Assembly: GCA_949825045.1 (NCBI GenBank)
Contig: OX463818.1
Coordinates: 23,824,906 to 23,888,905, forward strand
Source of the DNA: Argyresthia goedartella
Lineage: Eukaryota; Arthropoda; Insecta; Lepidoptera; Argyresthiidae
Length of the DNA stretch: 64,000 bases
Direction of reading: 5' to 3'
A program made the position numbers and the translations under genes. The first letter of the stretch is position 1. Every line of letters starts with the position of its first letter. This document shows positions 34,620-44,761 of the stretch, piece after piece. The notes beneath the pieces are model-generated. The model was not told the origin of the DNA, ran no database searches, and saw only the letters and a program-made list of their open reading frames with translations.

Positions 34620-34760
34620 ATTACGTAAGAGAAAGATAATGCCCTTTAGACGATTTTCGAAGATAAAGACAGACGGACTGTCCCTGAGGGAAGCGCGTTC
34701 CGCAGATTTATTGCTGCCATTCGGAACCTTGTTCGAAAGCGACGGTATTGTGAGTATTTC
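34620..34760 (-). pseudogene. LINE C-terminal fragment
   Basis: Minus-strand frame RTRFRMAAINLRNALPSG, matching the FRxAAIxLWNxLP pattern found near the end of LINE ORF2 proteins. Short and truncated. Confidence 0.5.
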
Positions 34761-34849
34761 TTCCGGCTTAAGCAAACATGTTTTAGAAACAAGGCAGTCA
34801 AGCATATACGATCATAGGTCTTTGAACTATACAAAGTTCACAAAGTAAC

Positions 34850-35264
34850 AATTACAATTCCTATTAGTTCTATCAGATCTCGTAAATAACGCCAAATAAA
34901 TGCTGTTGAGTCTAAGACAACATTCTAGACTAGTCTTAAGACAACATTCATTCTATCTGAAATATGTCTATATCATTCTAATTTTGAATGGGATATATGG
35001 AACGAAGAAAAAAAAACCCCAGATCTTGGATGTTCATATGTGTGTGACGTCGCTGTTTCTAGTTCTCACAATACAAGGTGTCTTATGTTATGATTTTTTT
35101 TTGGTAGTAGAGGTTGTAGTGATCACATTTCTGCTTGAAATTCGGTCCTCAGTTGCATAGTGGTTGATATATGATTTTTAAAGGTTCTAGAGAAAAATAC
35201 CCACATTTTTTTACTATTTCTCAAACAATTAAACAAATCCTGTATTTTTGGATAAATCACAAGT
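34850..35264. other. Gene 3 intron, no gene
   Basis: Holds a diverged copy of the gtgacgtcgctgtttctag terminal motif near 35045 (see 9670-9728). Otherwise nothing supported. Confidence 0.45.
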
Positions 35265-35505
35265 TCCAACCAGCTCGAGCTGCACTACAACTGGCTGACG
35301 CCCAGCCACGCGCCGCCTGCCTACCACCACACTGAGCATCCGCCCGCCCTAGATAATAATGTGCAGGTTCGTGGTGCGAAACACAGCCAGGCAGCTAAGC
35401 TCGAGCTCCACTACAAATGCCTGCCGCCCTGCCAGTTGCCGCCCGCCCACCATCAGACCGGGCGCGCCGGGTGTGTGCCCGGTCTGATTGTGGTTGCCAA
35501 GGCGC
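35265..35505 (+). repeat. Protein-like repeat arm, plus orientation
   Basis: Plus-strand translation gives LELHYNWLTPSHAPPAYHHT, then EHPPALDN, and a second LELHYKCLPPCQLPPA unit, about 110-130 bp per unit. The same unit is coded on the minus strand at 37187-37277 and 38239-38560. A palindrome CAGACCGGGC / GCCCGGTCTG lies at 35454-35486. Confidence 0.7.
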
Positions 35506-35568
35506 CAAGGTGATTTGTTGCAAGGGGGTTAGTTAAAAAAAACTTTAGCTAATGTCCTCCTCCACTTT

Positions 35569-35640
35569 GGATGTGTCGCAGTTGGTTGGTTAAATCAGAC
35601 ACTTAACTAACTCTCGAGTTGTCTTAACGTTCGTGTTAGG
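35569..35640 (+). repeat. Left inverted arm around the mariner
   Basis: gcagttggttggttaaatca and acacttaactaactct are repeated in inverse orientation at 37120-37186. The pair flanks the mariner. Confidence 0.7.
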
Positions 35641-35710
35641 TTGAACATATAAGAACAACAAAAATACTTAAAACATAAACTTAAGTACACATAATAAAAT
35701 ATTTATACAT

Positions 35711-37015
35711 AGTCAGGTCATAAGTTCTGTCACATGTGCAATATGAAATAATTTAGACATGTTTATTATTTATGTAAACATTTATATAGCAAAATGAACT
35801 TAATAAAACATAGATTCTTATGGTAACAAAGTTTATTCAAAATGACCCCCGCGATTTTGAATACAGGCCTTTATTCTGCGCGGCCAGTCGTCTATCGCAG
35901 CACGAACGAGGTCCATGTCAATATCGGTGGCTGCCTTAATCAAGGATGCCTTGAGTGACTCCAAATCAGGATGAGGCTTTGAGCAGGCCTTTTCCTCCAA
36001 GTGTTGCCATATCTTGTAATCTAACGGACTCAAATCTGGACTGGAGGAGGGCCAGTCTTCGTGCCGGATGAAGTCGATTTCACGCCCCGCCAGCCAGTCT
36101 TGTGTGCTTTTCACTCTATGAGCTAGCGCAGAATATTGTTGGAATACCCAGTGCCTGTTATTAAGCATGGTATGAGAGACAGGTTCCACAAGGTTCTTGA
36201 GGACTGTATTTTGATACACAACTGCATTCGTTTTTACGCCTTTCTCACAATAATGTACCTCAGTTAAGCCCCAATAAGAGACTCCCAACCAGACCATGAG
36301 CGAGGATGGAAAATGACCTCGTTGGACACGCGGAATACGGTTGCTCGCTTCTTCACTGCTGTGTGCGTACACCTTATCATTTTGTTTGTTGTAGCTCTCA
36401 TCCACGGTGAAAATTTTTCATCCGAAAAAAGAATTTCCCGATGCTTTTTTCCCGCGTACCGCTTCAACAAAGCGCGACATCTCTTCAGTCTCAGGTCCAT
36501 TAAACGAGCGTCCAAACGATGTCCTGGTTTTCTTCGATTAGCCCTAAGCCCTAAGTCTTCATTTAACACCCTTTTCACCGTGGTCCTGCTTAACCCCATC
36601 TGAAGGGCCAACAGTTTCTGCTTACGTATGGGATTTCTTTGAATTCGCGCCTTCACAGCTTTTATCACTGCTGGAGTCCTAACAGGGCGAGGGCGACCAC
36701 TTCTTGACCTGTCATCTACACTAGAGTCTTCATTGTATCGTTTTATGGTACGATAAACGAATCTTTTGGTTATATTCAAATTTTTCAGTAAGTCGAAAAT
36801 CTGAATTGGCGCGTAACCGCAACGATGCAACGCAATAACTGCGACACGGTCTTCTTTAAGTGTCCACTCCATATTTAAAAATGAGGAAAATTCTAAAAAG
36901 TACACATTTTTATTTTCATGAAAAATTCGAAATTCGAATTCAATAAACTTTTTTGTGGCCAGCGTTCTAAATTCAAAAGTTTTTATTGTGTGACAGAACT
37001 TATGACCTGACTGTG
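35711..37015 (-). mobile_element. DD37D mariner-like element
   Basis: Terminal inverted repeats GTCAGGTCATAAGTTCTGTC at 35712 and its complement ending 37012. About 1.3 kb, single transposase on the minus strand, in the middle of an inverted-repeat structure. Confidence 0.9.
35833..36872 (-). pseudogene. Mariner (maT-like, DD37D) transposase, inactivated
   Basis: Starts MEWTLKEDRVAVIAL, with N-terminal HTH, a GRPRPVRTP linker, then LFSDEKF. A one-base deletion in a T-run near 36410 shifts the frame just after this first catalytic Asp. The next frame continues DESYNKQNDKVYAH, a VFQQYSALAH segment and SPDLSPLDYKIWQHLEEKA, ending CIQNRGGHFE. The second catalytic residue, normally Asp in QQDSAPAH, is Tyr. 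Thirty-seven residues lie between that position and the third Asp, hence DD37D. Two independent lesions make it non-functional. Confidence 0.93.
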
Positions 37016-37119
37016 TATTGTATAAGTCTTGTTGCCTAGGAACGGTTAGACAACTCGTTAAACGATTCGTTCACTCACTTGTCTGACGGAATTTTAGTGA
37101 CTTGGTTAAACGTCGGTAT

Positions 37120-37186
37120 TTAATTAACGGTCTAGAGAGTTAGTTAAGTGTATGATTTAACCAACTAACTGCAACAGACACACCTT
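37120..37186 (-). repeat. Right inverted arm around the mariner
   Basis: gagagttagttaagtgtatg and ttaaccaactaactgc mirror 35569-35640. Confidence 0.7.
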
Positions 37187-37277
37187 GGTGGGCGGGTGGC
37201 ACGTGGCAGCCAGTTGTAGCGCGGCTCAGGCGACTTGGCTGTCTGTCTGTGTTGTATCACCAACCTGCACATTATTA

Positions 37278-38238
37278 TACAGGTTGAAATTTAATTAGCT
37301 GACCATATTTTGGGGAATGATAGTACCTATCAATATGACCAACTTTCCCCAAGAAACATATGGTCGCAAATGACAATAAAATTGTTTCCCTCAGTTCATT
37401 GACCCGATCAGCTGATTATAAGTTACTATGGGAGACACAATATTTTTTTTCGTTTGCTGCTTTCCCCAAGAAACATGGATGTTTCTTGGGGAAAGCTGTT
37501 TATTGACCGAGCGAGCGAAGGGCTCTATTTCGACAAGATAGGAGGCCGATTTTGCTTTCGTCTGTCTCTATGTCTTTGTGTCTGTCAGTTCCGGTCTAGG
37601 GGCCACAGTTTTCATTCAAGCGATCCTCACAAAACTTGGCACACGTGTTTCTTGAATTAACAGTTTTTTTTGTCGAGAGCTTTTTTCGATTTTCCCCTTG
37701 GGGGGGGAGGGGGGGGGGGAGTTATGACGTCATAATTATTTTTTTGTATGGTTTTTTTTTTGTGAAATCTAGTGTGGGTTATTAAAGTTATTAAATTATT
37801 ATTTTTTGTGAAATCTATAATATGGGTTATTAAAGTTATTAAATTAAAGGGCTTCATGAGCCGGTTCTAAAAATATACTACACAATTACCTTTCGGCCGC
37901 CTGTTTTCTAAAAATCCAAAGAAATATTTTCAAAACATTCCAGGTCTGGACTCCTCGAAGTCGAAGACGGATTAGTAAAGAGGATCTATACAGACCATGA
38001 GAGTGAGTGAAATAGACGTATAACTATTGTCGTGAAGAGTCAATAGATTGTATTTAAATCGCAAAATGTAGTTTACAAAGTTATTGGTGCGGCTAATTTA
38101 ATACTTGATTTTGATTGAATCTAAAATACTTACCTATAAATTGGTTCACAGTCCCCCCTGTTAGCGAGGTCTAGTACTAGTAATTATGGGTACTATCATT
38201 CCCCAAAATATGGTCTGCTAACTTAATATCACCCTGTA
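37278..38238. mobile_element. TIR element with TACAGG ends
   Basis: About 50-bp inverted ends share gaccatattttggggaatga (near 37301) and its complement near 38198; outer ends are TACAGGTTG and CACCCTGTA. Internally there is a perfect 18-bp hairpin at 37459-37496 with a 2-nt loop, a G-rich run near 37700, and candidate exon B (37944-38002). Confidence 0.7.
37944..38002 (+). CDS. Candidate exon B (uncertain)
   Basis: Between cattccag and GTGAGT, one frame reads SGLLEVEDGLVKRIYTDHE, entering in phase 2 and leaving in phase 1. It is phase-compatible with candidate exon A before it and gene 3 exon 4 after it. Because it lies between the inverted ends of the element at 37278-38238, it may instead be transposon sequence. 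Confidence 0.3.
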
Positions 38239-38630
38239 TATGGCGGACGGATGCTCGTTGTGGTAGTAGGCGGTCGGCACGTGGCAGGGCGGCAGCTGGT
38301 TGTAGTGCATCTCGAGCTCGTGGCAGGGCGGCAGCTGGTTGTAGTGCAGCTCGAGCTTGGTCGTCTGTATATCTAACTCTGTAGTACCACTAACCTGCTC
38401 AATATTATCCTGGGCGGGCGGATGTTCAGATCGTGGTGGGCGGGCGGCACGTGGTAGGGCGTCTGCCAGTTGTAGTGTGGCTCGAGCTTTCCGTATGTCT
38501 GTCCGCCTATGTCGTGCCACTAACCTGCTCTGTAAGTATTATCTAGGGCGGGCGGATGCTCCGAATGGTGATGGGTGATTGGATCCAAGTATTTCCTGCA
38601 AACGAGAACAATAGTCCCCCAAGAAAGATA

Positions 38631-38723
38631 GTTAACGACGGGTGCATACGTTTCCACCATGTTAACGACGGGCACATACATTTCCACCATGATAACGACG
38701 GGTGCATACGTTTCCACCATGTT
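38631..38723. repeat. 30-bp tandem repeat, three copies
   Basis: Unit gttaacgacgggtgcatacg plus tttccaccat at 38631, 38661 and 38691, with a few substitutions in the middle copy. Confidence 0.95.
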
Positions 38724-39454
38724 AACACCAATTCTTTGGTTCGGGACTTAGGACCCGATAATCCGACCTTGGCGACTCATCTTGATTTGTTCACCAAACA
38801 GTGAAGAAATAGCTGATGTCTGGCTTACCGTTAGAAATTGCATGAAGTGAAGAAGTTTTTAAAGTGATATTAAGTTCTTACTAGCCCTTAGTTTTAATTT
38901 AGCAGAATTTATCATACCTTGACGATTTACAATTTAATAATTTTCGCGGTCCATAACTTTCTTTTTTAATTACTAGTTTTTGGAACTTATTTATTTATTA
39001 AGAAATGCTAATTAAATAAGAACACAAAAAAACATGTTAGGCACAGTTGTTATATCAATAAAAAATGCTGTACAATTAATAATAAAGTGAAAGATTTTTG
39101 GTGTTTTTCTCTAGAATCTTTCAAAAATCATATCTGTGCAACTTAGTACCGACTATCAAGCAGAAATGTGTTTACTAATATCTAACAAAAAATAGTCGCA
39201 CCACACTACAAACACTCTGTATAGTTCAAGCGACCTAGCTTGGGAATGCAATATATGATCAATCGCTGACGAAGAGGCCAATGGCTTCTCAAGTTGCCAC
39301 CTTTATGATGGATGAACTTGCCAACTCTACAGTCTTCATAAAATAAAAGGCCCGATGACAGCATCCGTGTCACTGACGTTATAAGGTTGAATTTAGTTTG
39401 GGCCACCGGGCCTTTTAATATGTGAAGAATGTAGATAATGATCGATTTCTACAG
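38724..39454. other. Gene 3 intron, no gene
   Basis: AT-rich sequence up to the acceptor of exon 4; nothing supported. Confidence 0.5.
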
Positions 39455-39640
39455 ATCTACCCTTCATGTCGGTTAACCTGGCCCGTCGTGCGCGCGCGCT
39501 GCAGACGCTACGTCTGCCTGACGACATCAAGATACCAGACACAAGTCAGCGCAAATCGTACCGACGGCCTCCGCCAGAGAAATATGAGGAGACGCCGAAA
39601 TCGCAGAACTTGAGGCCGAAGTCTGATGAGTCTTTGCAGA
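39455..39640 (+). CDS. Gene 3, exon 4
   Basis: Acceptor gatttctacag; the first two bases complete an Asp codon with exon 3. Residues 116-176: LPFMSVNLARRARALQTLRL, DDIKIPDTSQRKSY, RRPPPEKYEETP. Donor CAGA|GTTAGT leaves one base. Arg- and Pro-rich, strongly charged, and GC-rich. Confidence 0.85.
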
Positions 39641-39979
39641 GTTAGTACTTACGTGGCAGTTAGATACTTTTTTAGATTCATTTGGACCATTTTATTAATC
39701 CATAGCTAAAGAAACAGAAACACCCCTCCGTCTATCTGACGATATCCAGATATACCAGACAGACTGTACTTCTTATCGATGGCCACATGACCCCCATAAC
39801 GTACCCCCCCCCCCCCCCCCCCCCTCCTCTGTATCCTACACCTACCCTGACCCCTCGGTTCCCCCTGCTATAGTATTTTTGATCTTCCGTCACTTTCTAA
39901 TTTTTTTAGCCAAAAATTGATGGGCTCCCCCCTCGAGTCCGAACGCCCCTGGTTACATACTCCCTTCTAAACTTCCCAG
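39641..39979. other. Gene 3 intron 4
   Basis: Contains a poly-C run near 39808-39829 and a segment near 39720 (gtctatctgacgatatccag) that loosely echoes exon 4. No gene. Confidence 0.4.
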
Positions 39980-40149
39980 CGAAACTGCGTGAGATACAGC
40001 GCGTGCGCACCGGCGACACTGCGTACTCCGCGAGCCACAACCTGCTGGGCAGGGTGGTGTTGGAGACCTGCCCCTATGGTCCGTCGCGGGAGGAGCCAAA
40101 GTATGGCAGATGGAAGAATCCCCACGACTATACGTTTAGGATTAATTGA
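39980..40149 (+). CDS. Gene 3, terminal exon 5
   Basis: Acceptor aacttcccag; completes a Thr codon and reads KLREIQRVRTGDTAYSASHN, LLGRVVLETCPYG, ending KYGRWKNPHDYTFRIN and TGA at 40147-40149. The short aromatic C-terminal motif (W-x-NPHDYTF) and the Tyr/Pro-rich, domain-less make-up recall axonemal microtubule-associated proteins, but that is only a weak resemblance. No AATAAA was found in the next 500 bp. Confidence 0.85.
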
Positions 40150-40702
40150 TTTTGATCAGTTTTATTCATTTTTGGCGCGAAATTATATTTTTGGTGCTTT
40201 GATTGAAGTGGTTTTATTTTCCAATGGATTCCTTGGTCAGATGGCAATGGAATCTTCTTTTCGTGTCGTGAGCCACGCGCCCTGTGACGTGATTGTATTT
40301 AGACGTGTGATTGTGATCTGTTTTTAGGAGCGGCGTTAACCGCCCCTGCAGTGCCAGCGTAACCAACCAGGGCAACCAGCAACTGATTTATAGGTCAAAA
40401 ACCCTTCAAAACTGGCTTGCATGCTTGATGTATGTGCCATGATTTGGCACTGTATACCCCTTCTGGAATAGGCGTCATGGCACTCCCAAATTCATCATCC
40501 TCCTTTATAAATTAAAAAAAAACTGTAATCTCTGCGACCTAACTGTCATTAACGTCAAATCAAATCGAAACTACAAATGGCGTAATCAAATCACAATCAC
40601 AAAACCCTAAAAACAAAACAAACCAAAATTCCGGCAACCCATCAACATTTTCAGTACAAATGTGAACCTTTATTTATAGCTATTTATACATAAAATCACA
40701 AA

Positions 40703-40809
40703 ATGGATCACTATCTGACAGTGTATAGAAAGGACTACTTATGGCCCAATCTCCCAGGGGCTGGTCCAACAGGAGGGCAAGAGGGAGATGGAAGTAAGGC
40801 CCTGGCTGA
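40703..40809 (+). CDS. Uncharacterised 255-residue protein (gene 4), exon 1
   Basis: ATG at 40703 (MDHYLTVYRKDYLWPNLPG), donor GCTGA|GTAAGT in phase 2. It begins only 554 bp after the gene 3 stop, on the same strand. The YLTVYRKDYLWP opening, together with TTYQ (residues 151-154) and TEYQ (234-237) later, gives a repeated aromatic motif of the kind seen in small ciliary and sperm axoneme proteins. This is inference, and I do not recognise a named orthologue. Confidence 0.82.
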
Positions 40810-42112
40810 GTAAGTATCCTAGGCCTTAGAAGATGAACAACTAGCCGTTCGTGATTTTTTGTGGATAGTTGGGTTGGATAAATCTCAAGCTTAATCCTGT
40901 AAGTTTCCGGTTGAGGAGCAATTTTTTTTTCAGAAATTTTTTGTTAATCTTTAAAATGTTAATCGGTATGCCCCGCAGAAAGGCAATGCGCTTGACAGTT
41001 CCCTTCAGTCGTTACTTGACGTCATCGTCCAGAGACATGTAGACCATGTGGGGAAAATCTAGTACGGCTAGCAACGATGTTGGTCGAGTGTGATCGCGAA
41101 TTCGCGGGAGAAAGAGGAGAGCGAGAAAGTTTTGTTATTTCATTAGGTTATTATTTGATTTCATTATCATATGTGAAGGTAGTAGTAGTGAAGTAGTTTA
41201 TGTGACTGTTATATAATGCCTAATTATATACAATTACATACACTGCTTTATTTACACACACATATTATAAGATCTCTGTGTTCAGGAACCGCATGTTACG
41301 CCCGGCATTGCGGCATTGACGTTTAATTTAGAATAGAACGTTAACTCGACTGATATTAGAATTGAGGTCAAATCCAATGGCTTTCTTTTTCAGAGATGTT
41401 CGTAAATTGAATATAATAAGAACATCGAATTCGATCTTATTATGAAGCAATAATAACAATAACACAGAAAATAGATGTGTTCCAACAAAACAGCTGGTCG
41501 TAAATTGCGGGTTTTTAACGCATTCGAGAGGGTTTACGATATGTGAGAGATAAAATATCACAAAACCATGTTACATTTGTAACCGATCGTGAGATTTTAT
41601 ACTTATCCCTTACTGCAACCAACTTTCTTTGGGGTTGCCACTTTATCCTACAGCAGACAGAGTTATACCTTGGTATATAAAAAATAAAAAATGGCAACAT
41701 AAGTGACACAGATTAACGAGTTCCATAAGCGAACTACTGCGTGTGTTAGTAGACCGTCAGAGTAAGTTTAAGCAAAGAGTTTAGTTAATCTGTGAGTAGA
41801 CCTACCAAATATTTCATTAAAAAACATGCAGTAGTCTGCAAATATTGCCATAAAATTATTTTCTTGGTTTTCTTGGTTTTCTTGGTTTTCTTGGTTTGCT
41901 AAGGTAGCTTGGTCCGACTCTACCTACGGCAATAATAAAGGTTACAAATGAGGAGAGACATTACTAGGCGTGTAAATGCATGTAGGTAGTACTCCTTCGT
42001 TTCCATAGTCGAAGGTCACAGTAACATCATAATTTATTTATTGGCCAACCTACTTTATCTTTATATATTTCGCCGTTGCTCGGGTTAAAATACATCGCAT
42101 GTTTATGGTATA
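40810..42112. other. Gene 4 intron 1, left part
   Basis: Contains a diverged MITE A fragment on the minus strand (about 41185-41545: ttaacgcattcgagagggtt and attcaggaaccgcatg-like arm) and a (GGTTTTCTT)4 microsatellite at about 41860-41897. No gene. Confidence 0.6.
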
Positions 42113-42600
42113 TAAAATATTTTATCTACACACGTATCATAAACCCTCTTTATTGCGTACAAAAACAGCACGTTACGATCAGCATAATGTTAAACTACTA
42201 GGTAAAAACTCATTTCTTATCTGAAAAATTACACATTATGACCATAATGTGTAATTTTTCTACACATTATGACATTCAAATTTCGAACGCCGACGCCCGC
42301 CTGCGTGCCGCCCCTAGTTTGTCTGTGAAGTTGGTACTGACATTCAAATTTCGAACGCCGACGCCCGAAGTTGGTGCTACAGAACAAGTTAAACAACTGC
42401 AGAGCCACAATGCCGGTCAAACATGCGGTTCCTGAACACATCAAAGAGAGCTTATGATATTTGTGTTGATAAACTAGTGTATGTAACTGTACATAATTAG
42501 GCATTAAAACTCTCGAGTGATATTATTATGAAACAAGCCGAAGGCGAGAGGCGAGAGAGAGAGACCCACTCTTGAGTTTTAATGCCATTTAAACTACTAT
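42113..42600 (+). mobile_element. Fold-back MITE A, copy 4
   Basis: Starts tttatctacacacgtatcat and carries both imperfect inverted arms, the ttcgaacgccgacgcccg motif twice, and the ctctcgagtgatattattat block. The final gcagtcacataaac end seen in copy 3 is missing. Confidence 0.85.
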
Positions 42601-42664
42601 AAGGATCCACTTTTGAACGTAGATAATATCGATTTTTATCTTAGATATTGAGAGACTTATACCC

Positions 42665-42809
42665 CCGGTTTCTTGGGCGCTGATTAACGTTAACAATTTG
42701 GTTAAACTGATTAGAGTCAATCACGTTCCGATATTATTCAAAATGCACGTGATAGGCTAAATTCAGTTGAACCAATTTGTTAACTTTGATCATCGCTCAG
42801 GAAATCGGC
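42665..42809. repeat. Fold-back repeat, about 145 bp
   Basis: Left ggtttcttgggcgctgatta / acaatttggtt pairs imperfectly with right aaccaatttgt and gatcatcgctcaggaaatcg. A small fold-back MITE. Confidence 0.6.
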
Positions 42810-42952
42810 CCTTAGTCGACCATTAAACATGCGGTGTATAGAAAGTAACATAAGGAACACCTTAGTACATCGAAAAGTTATGTTTTATTTACACAATTAT
42901 TTACATATTATATTAAACATATAACATATGACAAATACATATACATATTGAA

Positions 42953-43240
42953 TTTCGGTTGGTATATAACCATAATACATCGAAATTTTTAATACCAGAA
43001 CACTCTAAAATATTCAGATAGTCTGTTCTTTTTCATTTGTCAAAATCACTTGAATTTGTTTACTAACTGTTCACTGTCAACTTCAATTGATCTTTACTCG
43101 ACTGCAAACACGATCAAACTGACGAAAATTCACTGAATTTCGGTTTATATACCATAACACATCGAAATTTCTAGTACCGGATCACTCTAGAATATTCAAA
43201 TAGTTTGTTCATTTCATTTGTCAAAATCACTGATTGAATT
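42953..43240. repeat. Direct repeats at the left edge of the virus-like cassette
   Basis: gaatttcggt, catcgaaattt, cactctaaaatattcagata and gtcaaaatcact form a block at 42953-43052 that recurs at 43135-43234. Part of it, with ctgttcactgtcaa and ctcgactgcaaacacga (43038-43190), recurs in the same orientation at 45868-45992. Confidence 0.85.
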
Positions 43241-43296
43241 CTAACTGCAATTTCTTAATTTCCACTCTGAGCGGGTCGAATATGCACGTTTGCAAG

Positions 43297-43377
43297 TTAA
43301 ATCTGTGACGTTTGATATCGAGGAGCAGATCGTCCATTTTCTGTAAATCGTCAGCCGTTGGATGATGTAACTTCATG
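43297..43377 (-). CDS. Small spliced virus-like unit, 26-codon frame
   Basis: Downstream of the TATA/initiator promoter at 43584-43615, a short leader exon (43584-43527) ends at GTGAA|GTAAGA and an acceptor ttctcttacag leads to an exon from 43391 with ATG at 43377 (MKLHHPTADDLQ). The frame stops after 26 codons, but an adjacent frame is open for about another 23 codons to 43227, ending inside the direct repeat. This suggests either a small peptide or a frame broken by one base. Function unknown. Confidence 0.45.
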
Positions 43378-43580
43378 GCGAAGACACCTTCTGTAAGAGA
43401 AAATCTAAAAATTAGAAAAGCAACACACCAATTCCCATCGTCAATGTAAAGCTGCTCACAAGAATCAGCCGAATATATTGGGTAGTTAAAAAAGATTGTA
43501 ATAGTACAAAGAAACGATTATCTTACTTCACGATCGTGAAGGCACGAAGGTTTGGCGACTATACTCTTTGGTTTGGCGAC

Positions 43581-43615
43581 GACTGACGGGGCTTCCGCTC
43601 GGATCCCCTTTTATA
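43581..43615 (-). promoter_or_regulatory. TATA box plus arthropod initiator
   Basis: On the minus strand TATAAAAG begins at 43615 and an arthropod initiator TCAGTC has its A at 43584, 31 bp downstream, a textbook spacing. TATA with CAGT at about 30 bp is also the arrangement of early baculovirus-type promoters. A GC-rich spacer separates the two. It drives the spliced leader above. Confidence 0.7.
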
Positions 43616-44004
43616 TCAGTCGCGCTGCGTAGTTTATTAATTGAGGTCATGACCTGAAACGCAATGCGCGCGCAACTTCGTGGTTATCCCACTCCACCGC
43701 CGAGCTTGGTCGAACTTCGCCGAATACCTCCGAATAGACTTATCTCGTTGAATATTCAATGTTCCACGCTGGGACTGACTCGATATTGCGTTTAAACTAA
43801 AATGTGACGCTACTGAAAAGAACATTTATGGTCCTGACATGACCCGTATAACCCCACGGTTCGGTACACACTCGCCCATGAGATACGCCGTTGTTGAGTT
43901 TTAAAGGAAGAACATCAAAATGACCTGACGAACTCTGGACGAACATGATGGTTTCTTTTTTTTAAAATACACCATACCTAATTCATCTACACAAAGTGGT
44001 TGTA

Positions 44005-44184
44005 TCAAGTCACATTATTCACAACGATCATGTTTTCGACGAAACCGGATGATGTTTCGTTGATGTTGTCGAAATTCAATAGAAATTTGAACAGCGATTC
44101 ATCTTCAAATAGAGCAATGAAAGATTCGTATTTATACATGCCTAATGTTTTTACAGATTGAATCAAATTATTGTAGGTTCTCAT
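44005..44184 (-). CDS. Virus-like small protein, 59 codons
   Basis: ATG at 44184 (MRTYNNLIQS) to TGA at 44005. The start codon overlaps the stop of the preceding frame as ATGA. Phe- and Asn-rich, no recognised domain. It may be a separate small gene or the tail of one longer gene broken by frameshifts. Confidence 0.5.
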   Translation of the reverse strand: MRTYNNLIQSVKTLGMYKYESFIALFEDESLFKFLLNFDNINETSSGFVENMIVVNNVT

Positions 44185-44636
44185 GATGAGTGAATAGAAT
44201 TTTTCAAATTGAGGTGATTTTCATGATTTTTATTGATTTTTTCGTTTATTGAATAGAATGTTTTGAGATTATTTCGTATACGTAATTTATCTGGCAATTT
44301 GAAAAACATTACATACGGGAATACGGTCACATTATAGTGATCATTCTCCATGGACAAATGTCGTTGTAAATCTTGTGTAATTTTGGATAAATGATTCTCC
44401 GAAGTCAATTCGTTTAGTATGGGATATTTTTGCTTCAATTCCGAGTAAATGAAAGTTGCCTTGTCGTTACCACCTTCGCTGAAAAGTTTAACAGAACATC
44501 TGTCGTAGATGATCGACTCGAGAATCAATCCCATTTCATGAACGATTATATCTTTGAGTGTTACATATTCGATTTTCGTGTAAGTCAGACTCAAGATGCC
44601 GATCATGACTAGACATATATCAAACATGGAACTCAA
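44181..44636 (-). CDS. Virus-like protein, 151 codons
   Basis: Starts MSSMFDICLVMIGILSLTY, a hydrophobic N-terminus that could be a signal or anchor segment, followed by a mixed helical body without known domain. Stop TGA shares bases with the next start. Between its start and the frame at 44762, a different frame is open for about 40 codons (44761-44643), so coding potential is nearly continuous across three frames. Confidence 0.5.
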   Translation of the reverse strand: MSSMFDICLVMIGILSLTYTKIEYVTLKDIIVHEMGLILESIIYDRCSVKLFSEGGNDKATFIYSELKQKYPILNELTSENHLSKITQDLQRHLSMENDHYNVTVFPYVMFFKLPDKLRIRNNLKTFYSINEKINKNHENHLNLKNSIHSS

Positions 44637-44761
44637 GGATCGTTAATTTAGAAAATCGGGCGCAAATGTTACCGAGTAAATTATATATTCACGTATGCAT
44701 TTCATTTTACCCGAGAGTGTAGGGACGTTTCCATATTTCAACTCGGGAATATTTTTGAAGT

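Larger units (their letters stand above)
37187..38560 (-). repeat. Protein-like repeat arm, minus orientation, interrupted
   Basis: Minus-strand LELHYNQLPPCH-type units at 37187-37277 and 38239-38560, the latter with LELHYNQLPPCHELEMHYNQ and two EHPPA/LDN-like units. Interrupted by the TIR element at 37278-38238. With 35265-35505 this makes a large inverted structure. Confidence 0.7.
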
